Shown one piece after another: positions 8,419 to 15,212 of a stretch of 64,000 nucleotides of DNA. The notes under the pieces are model-generated. The model was not told the DNA's origin. It worked only from the letters and a program-made list of their open reading frames with translations, and did no database searches. Source of the stretch: CAYVZU01 sp964455935 (GTDB lineage Bacteria > Fibrobacterota > CAYVZU01). The position numbers and the translations under genes were made by a program. The DNA lies in assembly GCA_964455935.1 (NCBI GenBank), contig CAYVZU010000004.1, forward strand, positions 7,081 to 71,080, given 5' to 3'. Position 1 is the first letter of the stretch; each line of letters opens with the position of its first letter.

Positions 8419-9684
8419 CTAGAATGAGAACGCGACTCCGGCTTCGATCCAATAGGCTCGGAAGCCTTCGGAAATATCCCAGTAATTGTAATGCAAATCG
8501 CGTTCGACAATATCCGCCGTGCTCGAACGCAGGTAACGATCAAAACCGATATCAACGGTTGTCGGATACAGCGCCCAATAGGAGGACGCAGGCGGTTTGA
8601 CGAAATCGCGCAGCTCAAAACTGACCTTGCCTCCGATGGTGTGAGCTGAAAATTCGCTGTGTTTGAAATCGGCGGTCATATAGGCCTGCGGGATCTCATA
8701 ATAGGGCGCATAGAAAAACGCCTGGGTTTGCGCATAATACCGATAGTCCGGGCGAACGATGATGTTATCGAGAAATCGAAAATAGACCGCGATTCCCGCC
8801 GTGTGGCTTTTGATACCCCAACCATCTTCGTAGTAGCGGTAATCGGCCTGGATCGAAGAGCCATCCAGCAGAGGAACATACTGGTTCAGTTTCGCGACGA
8901 CGGTCCCGCTTTTCTTGCTTTCGGGATAGTGCTCCTGATAAAATTGCATGACCCCGGCCCGTGGCCCGACCGACACAACGTAATACGGCCGGTCCAGATA
9001 TCCGCTCTCGAATCCGTAGCCCAGAACGACGGATGCCACGGTGGTCAGCGTCAGCCCCTGTGTGAGACTGGCGGTGTAGGCAATGTTCTTGCGCCGGCCT
9101 TCTCCCAGGTAGTTCCAACTTGGATTCAGCGAGTCTGGCAAAAAGCGCTCGGGGGGATTGTATTGATCAAAATTCCGGTTATAGCGGAACCCAAGGGTTG
9201 TATTGCGTTCAAAAAGGTCCTGCGAGATCCCGGCCGAGATGGTGTAAGAACGATAGTCGCTTTCGCGGCTGTCCATGGCGGTTACGGAAATCACCGTGGG
9301 ATTGTCGGAGTTGCCCCCGGATTTGAAAGCCTTCCAGAAATCGCGGGTATAGGAGAGAGTCGCGCTGTACTCCTTGCGCTGTTCACTTATGGGAGAGGCG
9401 GCCGTAATGGCATCCACGGGCAAAAGGGTTCCGCGATCTTCGCGCCGTGAAGCCGCGGTGATCGCATCCACCAGAAAACCCACGTTCAGGTTTGTGGATT
9501 CCGAGAGCTTTTTCGAAACATGGGCTGTGTTTGAGCGCACAATGCAGTTGTTGTTATCCTCATAGTACTGGAATTTGTAGGCCAGGCTATTTTCGGCTTC
9601 GATGATGCCGGCAACCCCGAACAGAAGCGCAGCGGCGCAGCCAACCGTAACGAAGCTTCCGGCTCCCGCCCGCATTGTCAGCAT
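8419..9684 (-). CDS. DUF3570-family predicted outer-membrane beta-barrel protein
   Basis: 421 residues from ATG 9684 (GGGGG ribosome site 6 bases upstream); a TTG at 9690 and an ATG at 9675 are alternatives. A signal peptide is followed by a sequence made almost entirely of alternating amphipathic strands with aromatic girdles, ending in EAGVAFSF, a C-terminal Phe typical of outer-membrane barrels. The octapeptide VDAITAAS occurs twice, about 20 residues apart (nucleotides 9410-9475), a hallmark of DUF3570. Biochemical function is unknown. The heme lipoprotein gene two genes upstream suggests a role in placing or contacting an electron-transfer component at the outer membrane. Confidence 0.85.
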   Translation of the reverse strand: MLTMRAGAGSFVTVGCAAALLFGVAGIIEAENSLAYKFQYYEDNNNCIVRSNTAHVSKKLSESTNLNVGFLVDAITAASRREDRGTLLPVDAITAASPISEQRKEYSATLSYTRDFWKAFKSGGNSDNPTVISVTAMDSRESDYRSYTISAGISQDLFERNTTLGFRYNRNFDQYNPPERFLPDSLNPSWNYLGEGRRKNIAYTASLTQGLTLTTVASVVLGYGFESGYLDRPYYVVSVGPRAGVMQFYQEHYPESKKSGTVVAKLNQYVPLLDGSSIQADYRYYEDGWGIKSHTAGIAVYFRFLDNIIVRPDYRYYAQTQAFFYAPYYEIPQAYMTADFKHSEFSAHTIGGKVSFELRDFVKPPASSYWALYPTTVDIGFDRYLRSSTADIVERDLHYNYWDISEGFRAYWIEAGVAFSF

Positions 9685-9905
9685 CCGCAACCCCCGCCTG
9701 CGCCGCCGTAGCCGCCTGCGCTGCCTTCCCGTCGCGGGTAGATGTGATTCTTTAGCGCGGACTCCTGTTCGTCCTTATCGAAGTACATGATTGGGTCGCC
9801 CAGATACTGGCGTTGCCATTGCATGATCGTGAAACAACCGCTCAGCCCCAAAGCCAAGATGGTCAGGAAGAGAAAAAGGAGAGCGCGCAGGAATCTATTC
9901 TTCAT
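9678..9905 (-). CDS. small DUF4266-like lipoprotein with Gly/Cys tail
   Basis: 75 residues. Lipoprotein signal with lipobox LSGC (Cys at about 24), then a short polar middle (WQRQYLGDPIMYFD) and a striking end, GSAGGYGGAGGGCGC. Size, lipobox and CGC tail match DUF4266, a family I know as a regular partner of DUF3570. It overlaps the cytochrome gene by ATGA and the DUF3570 gene by a few bases, so the three are translationally coupled. Function unknown; the terminal Cys-Gly-Cys could bind a metal or be modified, which is inference. Confidence 0.85.
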   Translation of the reverse strand: MKNRFLRALLFLFLTILALGLSGCFTIMQWQRQYLGDPIMYFDKDEQESALKNHIYPRREGSAGGYGGAGGGCGC

Positions 9906-10954
9906 TTCCAGTACGTCTTTTTGTAAAGGGATGACGACGGGTCACCTCCACCGTGGCAGTCCACATTCGAGCAACTCTTTTCAGCCGCGTTCCAGGCAAA
10001 CATCGTATCATGCCCGGGGGTTGCCGCGTTTATGAAACGATTATAGAAGGAAACGTCCTTGGCGCCATTCATATGATGGGCCGTGTTGACCAGCGGAAGA
10101 GTATCTCCGTCAGGTGTTAAAAACACGGTCTGGCCATACCGCACGCGCGGTCCGAACTGCGTGGAGTCAATTGCACTGTCGTAGGCTACGGTTTGGAAGT
10201 GGCACTCGATGCACTGCCGAATATCGCCGGAGGAATTGCGGGAGACATGAAGGGAATGCAGCCCGGCCATGGGCTTGTAGTCATGGCACGAATTGCATCG
10301 ACCCAACTGGACCGACTCCATCCGGAAGTCCGCTTGGCCGTTGCGGTGCAATGAGTCGATCAGCGAAAATGTATCCGCGCCGTTGAAACTGAATTCATCA
10401 TGAACGAGCCAGGCAGCCCGGCGGGTTGTCACAAGGGTGTTGCTGGGTCTCTGAATGTAGGTGGCAACCAACGCGGAGTCTTTTTGAACTGCCCCGGCAT
10501 GACAAGCAAAGCAGTTGCCCGCGAAGGATTTGGACATGGGCAGCAGAGAATCCCATTGGCACTTTGGCGAGGGAACCGTATGGCACATAGCGCAGTGCAT
10601 GGGGCTTGCGGCGGTATCAAGCCGATCATTCGCATGGAGCCTTCCTGTCCGGGGTTTTTCTTCGCCGTCGATTACATCCGAAGCATCGAAATAGACGAAG
10701 TGGTTCGAGGCCGGATCCAATGCACTGTCAAGCTGGATTGCATCCCAATGGCAGGCCACGCATTGCGAGTGAGTCGCTCCTTGAACCAGGACGGCCGTGT
10801 CTTTGCATGACACGCCGGGATAATGATGGCACTGATCACAGGAAACCTGTTTTGGCAGAGAACCCGAAACAGGTTCGAACCGCTCAATACAGCCCGCGGC
10901 CAAGGCAACGGCCACTATGGGAAGCAAAGCGGGTCTGGCGCATCGCCTTTTCAT
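9902..10954 (-). CDS. seven-heme c-type cytochrome lipoprotein
   Basis: 350 residues. Lipobox LAAGC near residue 22 predicts a membrane-anchored lipoprotein. Heme sites in order: CDQCH, CVACH, CAMCH, CFACH, CNSCH, CIECH, and a last CSNVDCH, which is the CX4CH variant seen in Geobacter-type cytochromes (the C-terminal context CSNVDCHGGG is characteristic). Extra His residues can supply distal ligands. It starts inside the DUF2271 stop (ATGA) and ends inside the DUF4266 start. Likely a periplasmic or surface electron carrier matured by the CcsA/ResB encoded downstream. Partner reductase or acceptor is not visible. Confidence 0.93.
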   Translation of the reverse strand: MKRRCARPALLPIVAVALAAGCIERFEPVSGSLPKQVSCDQCHHYPGVSCKDTAVLVQGATHSQCVACHWDAIQLDSALDPASNHFVYFDASDVIDGEEKPRTGRLHANDRLDTAASPMHCAMCHTVPSPKCQWDSLLPMSKSFAGNCFACHAGAVQKDSALVATYIQRPSNTLVTTRRAAWLVHDEFSFNGADTFSLIDSLHRNGQADFRMESVQLGRCNSCHDYKPMAGLHSLHVSRNSSGDIRQCIECHFQTVAYDSAIDSTQFGPRVRYGQTVFLTPDGDTLPLVNTAHHMNGAKDVSFYNRFINAATPGHDTMFAWNAAEKSCSNVDCHGGGDPSSSLYKKTYWK

Positions 10955-11748
10955 CTCTTCATCACAAGAACGGGTTGGCGGACAAGCTGACCTTGGAATT
11001 CCGCTATGGCCACGTAGACGCCGTCCTTCAGGCCTTGGACGGGAACACTCTTTTCCGCGGAGGAGACTGATCTTTCCAGATATCGCCGAGCGATTTTCCC
11101 CTGAAGATCACAGATTGTCAGAGCCAATGGCGCCCCAATTGCGCCGGCGGGAAGCGAGAGCGTTAATACGCCGGATTTTGCCGCAATGCGAGCCTTAAGG
11201 CTGGGTTTCCCGGGGATGGTGTTTATTACGGACGAAGTCGTATCTGTGACTGTTACCGAAATATTGGTAAGAAATGTGGACCCGCTGTTGGCCGAGGAGT
11301 CGTATCCGGTGCGGGAATGGGAATGGCCGTCGATCACGATATTGCCGCGAACCAAGGGGCCCGGCGGGTCGATTGAATTGGAGTGGTCCTCGGTCATTTC
11401 GATACAGTACCGGTAGGTCCCGTTTGCGACGCGCTGTCCGTTCTGGTTAGTCAAGTTCCAGGTTGCTGAGATAGTCCCATGAACATTACGGGTGGCACCT
11501 GTCAGGCCGTCTACATCCATGCTGCTTGCGGCTTTCCAGGAGACCAAGTCGTTCTTGCGTTCGGCTGCCCATATCCCGATCGTTTTCACAAACTGGCCAG
11601 ACGCGTTCTGCATCCAGACCGCAACCAGGTTCTTTGGGGCCTCGCGGCCGTCGTAGGTTCTTGTTGTCGCGGTGACCCGCAGGCTCCCCGCCAAAGCGGT
11701 TGAACTCAACATGCAGAGCCCCACCCCAATCAGGCAAAAGACTTTCAT
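10951..11748 (-). CDS. secreted DUF2271 protein with T9SS-like C-terminal domain
   Basis: 265 residues from ATG 11748, which has a GGGAGGG ribosome site and a clear signal peptide (KVFCLIGVGLCMLSSTALAG); the longer frame upstream is not needed. The first part matches DUF2271: APKNLVAVWMQNASGQFVKT, then DGLTGATR and ATWNLTNQNGQRVANGTYRY, which reads as an extracytoplasmic Ig-like beta-sandwich. The end (LALTICDLQGKIARRY through QPVLVMKR) is a T9SS type A/FlgD-like sorting domain. DUF2271 genes are known to cluster with flavin-transfer (ApbE) and PepSY proteins; neither is present here. Function unknown. It is coupled to the cytochrome by a 4-base overlap. Confidence 0.8.
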   Translation of the reverse strand: MKVFCLIGVGLCMLSSTALAGSLRVTATTRTYDGREAPKNLVAVWMQNASGQFVKTIGIWAAERKNDLVSWKAASSMDVDGLTGATRNVHGTISATWNLTNQNGQRVANGTYRYCIEMTEDHSNSIDPPGPLVRGNIVIDGHSHSRTGYDSSANSGSTFLTNISVTVTDTTSSVINTIPGKPSLKARIAAKSGVLTLSLPAGAIGAPLALTICDLQGKIARRYLERSVSSAEKSVPVQGLKDGVYVAIAEFQGQLVRQPVLVMKR

Positions 11749-11770
11749 TTTCCCTCCCCGAAATTCCGGG

Positions 11771-12160
11771 TTATACAGAGACCCGTGATAGCCGGTATTG
11801 ACAATCGCCGCAATTTTTTGAACAAAAAGGGCAGCTAATGCCGGCATCGCGCAGGAAGGCCGCCAGTTCATGGCATTTGTCGGCGCGCGCTTTGCGGACA
11901 ATGCACTTGGTGCACCCTCGGCCTTTGCCCTTCATGGCTGCAAATTCCCAGCAGGACATCTGCTGGGGCTTTTTGGAAAAGAACGGTTCGAGACTGGCCC
12001 ATAGTATTCGAAAGTGCCCGCCCGCGGTTCTTTTTGCCCTTACTTTTCCGCTTCGGATCCATTTCAAAACCGTATCCGGAGTCACCGAACAACAACGGGC
12101 TGCTTGACCTGTAGTAAGCGTCCCTTTGGCCATAATGGGTTTTATGGGTTTTCCTTCCAT
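11771..12160 (-). CDS. MerR/excisionase-type HTH regulator with Cys-rich C-terminus
   Basis: 129 residues if started at ATG 12160; a second ATG at 12133 is possible. The HTH reads LTTGQAARCCSVTPDTVLKW, then RAKRTAGGHFRI, the wing typical of MerR/excisionase-like domains. The second half is Cys-rich (SCWEFAAMKGKGRGCTKC, DKCHEL, CPFCSKNCGDC), similar to two-CW type segments, and could hold a metal or Fe-S cluster. A TATAAT box ends 7 bases before the first ATG, so the mRNA may be leaderless. The stop is 22 bp before DUF2271, so it probably leads and regulates the cytochrome operon. Confidence 0.78.
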   Translation of the reverse strand: MEGKPIKPIMAKGTLTTGQAARCCSVTPDTVLKWIRSGKVRAKRTAGGHFRILWASLEPFFSKKPQQMSCWEFAAMKGKGRGCTKCIVRKARADKCHELAAFLRDAGISCPFCSKNCGDCQYRLSRVSV

Positions 12161-12166
12161 TTTTAA

Positions 12167-12194
12167 ATTATATGAAAAAGATTCGCTCGCGCAA
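12167..12194 (-). promoter_or_regulatory. candidate sigma-70-like promoter for the regulator/cytochrome operon
   Basis: Minus-strand TTGCGC (12189-12194), 16-base spacer, then TATAAT (12167-12172). The predicted transcription start falls at about the A of ATG 12160, which would give a leaderless message; otherwise translation starts at ATG 12133 with a short leader. Confidence 0.5.
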
Positions 12195-12371
12195 TACTCA
12201 GGCACAAGATCTTGCGCCGGCAAAACCCTTCGTTGTGTTTTCTCCCGTTTTCCCTCTGCGAGCTCGGTGGTTTCAAAGTCCTTCCGACAGATGCGGGCAG
12301 GCACAAGCCCGAAATATATTTTCCTGTTGGCCGGGATCGGGATTTCACCGTGTCCATCAAAGGAGCGGACT

Positions 12372-13385
12372 GTGCACATGTCCGATGCACTTATTTCGCC
12401 GCAGGTCGGCGGCGCCCTGTGGGCGATTTCGGCCGGACTGCTTGCGGTCTCCGCCCGCAAATTGCGCAAAGAAGCCGACGACAGCAAGACGCCCCTGATG
12501 GCCGTGGCCGGGGCATTCGTCTTTGCCGCGCAGATGATCAACTTCGCCATTCCCGGGACCGGATCAAGCGGCCACTTGGGAGGGGGCCTGCTTCTGGCAG
12601 TCCTGCTGGGTCCCTCCGCCGCGTTTTTGACCATCGCCTGTGTGCTCATGATCCAGGCGCTGCTCTTTGCCGACGGCGGCCTGCTTGCCCTTGGCTGCAA
12701 TATCTTTAACATGGGATTTTTTCCGGCCTTCATCGCTTACCCGTTTATCTATCGCGGCCTCACCGCATCCAGCCTGTCGCAACAGCGAATTTTCTGGGGC
12801 TCGCTGGCCGCGGCCGTGACCGGCCTTCAATTGGGTGCTGTCGGTGTCGTTCTGCAAACCGTGGCTTCCGGAATTTCCGCGATTGACACGGGCCGGTTTC
12901 TTCTCTTTATGCAGCCTATTCATCTGGCCATTGGAATCGTTGAGGGTCTGGCAACGGCCGGCCTGCTGGTTATGCTGCAGAGAAACAGGCCGGGGCTTCT
13001 TGCGGCCAATGCCCGACCAGCCCGGAGCCGAAAAGCGGTGTTGACTCTTGCCGCGCTCACGCTGGCCGTTGCCGGGGTGGTGAGCTGGTTTGCCTCGGAA
13101 AACCCGGACGGCCTGGAATGGGCGCTGGAGAAAACAGAAACTGCGGGAACGATGACCGCATCCGGAATCCACGGCCTTCTGGGCCGTGTCCGGACCGGCA
13201 CGGCTCGCCTGCCGGACTATTCGTTCAAGTCCGACAATCATGGAAATGGCGATGCCGTTTCCTCCGCATCCACCTCCACCGCTGGTCTCATAGGCAGTGC
13301 CGTGACACTGCTTGCGGCAGGCCTTATCGGGTACGGCCTGCGCCGGTTCGGCAGAAATTCGCGAACGCCGGGGCCAGGTCAATGA
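12372..13385 (+). CDS. cbiM: CbiM/NikM-type ECF transporter S component with fused CbiN-like part
   Basis: 337 residues from GTG 12372 (AGGAG 6 bases upstream), giving the N-terminus MHMSDALISP. In this family the N-terminal Met-His and a later His (here GTGSSGHLGGG) coordinate Co or Ni, so the GTG start is functionally decisive. Six or so membrane helices form the CbiM part. The tail from about residue 220 (AALTLAVAGVVSW, NPDGLEWALEKT, PDYSF, then a last helix GSAVTLLAAGLIGYGLRRF) is CbiN/NikN-like, a single-chain MN arrangement. It opens a three-gene operon with cbiQ and cbiO. Co versus Ni cannot be decided; no riboswitch was recognised upstream. Confidence 0.92.
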   Translation: MHMSDALISPQVGGALWAISAGLLAVSARKLRKEADDSKTPLMAVAGAFVFAAQMINFAIPGTGSSGHLGGGLLLAVLLGPSAAFLTIACVLMIQALLFADGGLLALGCNIFNMGFFPAFIAYPFIYRGLTASSLSQQRIFWGSLAAAVTGLQLGAVGVVLQTVASGISAIDTGRFLLFMQPIHLAIGIVEGLATAGLLVMLQRNRPGLLAANARPARSRKAVLTLAALTLAVAGVVSWFASENPDGLEWALEKTETAGTMTASGIHGLLGRVRTGTARLPDYSFKSDNHGNGDAVSSASTSTAGLIGSAVTLLAAGLIGYGLRRFGRNSRTPGPGQ

Positions 13386-14191
13386 GCGCCATTGCAGCGG
13401 GAATTCTCGATGTGCGAAGGCTGGACGAACTCGCGCGCGCATCAAGCTTCGCGCACGATCTCGATTCGCGCGTGAAGCTGATTGTGACACTCCTATTCCT
13501 GGCAGCGATTGCATCCTTTCGCGCGTACGAAACTTCGGCTTTGATCCCGTTCTTCCTTTTTCCTTTTGTCATGCTCTCCTTAGGAAACGTGCCGGCCCGA
13601 CCCATTCTAAAGCGGCTTGCTTTTGCCGCGCCATTTGCGGTCTGTATGGGCGCCTTCAACCCTTTGTTGGACCGCGCGCCGTTGCTTTCGATTGGCGGCT
13701 TTTCCGTAAGCGCCGGCTGGGTTTCCTACCTTTCCATTCTCTTACGTTTCATACTGGCCGTCAGCTCCGTGCTGCTGCTGATTGCCGTTACCGGAATGGA
13801 CCATGTCGCGGCGGCCCTGCGCAAACTTGGATTTCCAAGGCCCCTTGTCAACCAACTGTTGTTGATGTATCGGTATCTATTCCTTCTTTCCGACGAGGCG
13901 GAACGGATGATTCGCTCCCGAGCGCTCCGCGCTTTTGGCCGGCCGCTTGGGCTTGGGCAGTTCGGCTATCTGACCGGTACGTTGCTTTTGCGCACGCTCG
14001 ACCGCGGCCGGCGAATTCATGCCGCCATGGCGTCGCGCGGGTTCCACGGTGAGATCAGGATGTTTTCCGGATCGCGGCTGCGCGCCGCCGATTTTGTTTT
14101 CGCGGGCGGCTGGATCGGTTACTTCGCCCTCTGTCGGGCCACGAATGTTGCGCACTGGATCGGCGCTCTGGCCTTTGGAGCGATGCAATGA
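13382..14191 (+). CDS. cbiQ: CbiQ, ECF transporter transmembrane (T) component
   Basis: 269 residues. ATG overlaps the CbiM stop (ATGA). Hydrophobic helices alternate with the cytoplasmic coupling segment containing the two ARG-like motifs expected in T components (ERMIRSRALRAFGRP and RRIHAAMASRGFHGE). It links the metal-binding CbiM to the ATPase. A start further upstream in the same frame would run through cbiM and is rejected. Confidence 0.93.
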   Translation: MSAIAAGILDVRRLDELARASSFAHDLDSRVKLIVTLLFLAAIASFRAYETSALIPFFLFPFVMLSLGNVPARPILKRLAFAAPFAVCMGAFNPLLDRAPLLSIGGFSVSAGWVSYLSILLRFILAVSSVLLLIAVTGMDHVAAALRKLGFPRPLVNQLLLMYRYLFLLSDEAERMIRSRALRAFGRPLGLGQFGYLTGTLLLRTLDRGRRIHAAMASRGFHGEIRMFSGSRLRAADFVFAGGWIGYFALCRATNVAHWIGALAFGAMQ

Positions 14192-14946
14192 GCCATCATC
14201 TGGTCGAGGCCGTCAATCTCGGCTATTTATACCCGGACGGAACCGAAGCCCTGAAACGTGTTTCATTTCGCATTGTCCACGGCGAGTCCGTTGCCATTGT
14301 CGGCCCCAACGGCGCGGGAAAATCGACCCTGCTCAATCATCTCAACGGAAGCCTGCTGGCGAGCTCCGGCGAAGCCCGCGTGGGCGGCATTCCCGTGCGC
14401 AAAGAAACGCTCTCTTCGGTTCGCAAAGCCGTTGGAATGGTTTTCCAAGACCCCGACGACCAACTCTTCATGCCTACGGTTATTGAAGACGTAACGTTTG
14501 GCCCGCTCAACCTTGGCCTGTCGCCCGAAGAAGCCCGGCTGCGCGCCCTGGAGGCCCTGCGCCAGGTCGGATGCGAGCACCTGAAAGACCGGCCGCCCTA
14601 TCATCTTTCGAGTGGAGAGAAGAAAGCCGTCGCCATTGCCACGGTGCTTTCGACGCTGCCCGATGTTCTGGTGCTCGACGAACCCACAGCAAACCTCGAC
14701 GCACGCCATCGGCGGCGCATCATCGATCTGATCCGCGGATTCCATCACACCCGCATCATTGCGACGCACGATCTCGATCTCGTGCTCGATGTCTGCGACC
14801 GCGCCATTCTTCTGAACAACGGCATCCTGGTGGCCGACGCCGCCACAGCCGAACTCATGCGCGACAAAATCCTGCTGGAGCAGCACGGGCTCGAACAACC
14901 GCTCCGGATGCAGGAATGTCCGCTGTGTGGAAAGCATTTGACGTGA
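14188..14946 (+). CDS. cbiO: CbiO, ECF transporter ATPase
   Basis: 252 residues, a complete ABC ATPase: Walker A GPNGAGKST, Q-loop VFQDPDDQLF, signature LSSGEKKAVAIA, Walker B VLVLDEPTANLD and a switch His (IATHDLD). It overlaps cbiQ by 4 bases. The C-terminus (LRMQECPLCGKH) adds a CxxC pair, a small odd extension that might sense metal or be incidental. Confidence 0.95.
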   Translation: MSHHLVEAVNLGYLYPDGTEALKRVSFRIVHGESVAIVGPNGAGKSTLLNHLNGSLLASSGEARVGGIPVRKETLSSVRKAVGMVFQDPDDQLFMPTVIEDVTFGPLNLGLSPEEARLRALEALRQVGCEHLKDRPPYHLSSGEKKAVAIATVLSTLPDVLVLDEPTANLDARHRRRIIDLIRGFHHTRIIATHDLDLVLDVCDRAILLNNGILVADAATAELMRDKILLEQHGLEQPLRMQECPLCGKHLT

Positions 14947-15041
14947 AACGTTCAACGTTCGATGCCTAAGAAGGCCCTTCCGTTCGGGCTTGCCGGCGCG
15001 CGCCGGTCCCAGGCGGGGAGACCAACGCACAGGAATTCCTT

Positions 15042-15071
15042 GAAAACTCCCGTCTGAACAAGGGAGTTTTC
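15042..15071. terminator. bidirectional-type hairpin terminator after cbiMQO
   Basis: Perfect 10-bp stem GAAAACTCCC/GGGAGTTTTC with a 10-base loop. The A and T tracts lie inside the stem base, as in rho-independent terminators that work in both directions. It lies about 100 bp after cbiO and before the secretin promoter. Confidence 0.7.
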
Positions 15072-15144
15072 CGCTATGCATTTCGCGCCGGCCTTGTTTG
15101 CGGGCCTATCGAGCGTAATCCCTTCTCCCCTCTTCGCCTGAGCC

Positions 15145-15174
15145 TTTACATCATTTCCTCATCTGTGCTATATT
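15145..15174 (+). promoter_or_regulatory. candidate promoter of the secretin/pilus operon
   Basis: TTTACA (15145-15150), 18-base spacer, TATATT (15169-15174), about 40 bases before the secretin ATG, which has GGGAG as ribosome site. Confidence 0.5.
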
Positions 15175-15212
15175 CGCTAAGTTCCTAATTCATTATAGAA
15201 GGCGGGAGTACC

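Noticed and set aside
12175..12371. Cobalamin, NiCo or FMN riboswitch before cbiM
   Set aside because: Scattered words such as GGGCAGG and, on the other strand, GGTGAAATCCCG are present, but the conserved order of any of these riboswitches could not be reconstructed.
12161..12733. Upstream extension of the MerR-like gene on the minus strand
   Set aside because: The extra frame is antisense to cbiM and low in family resemblance; a promoter lies between it and the real start.
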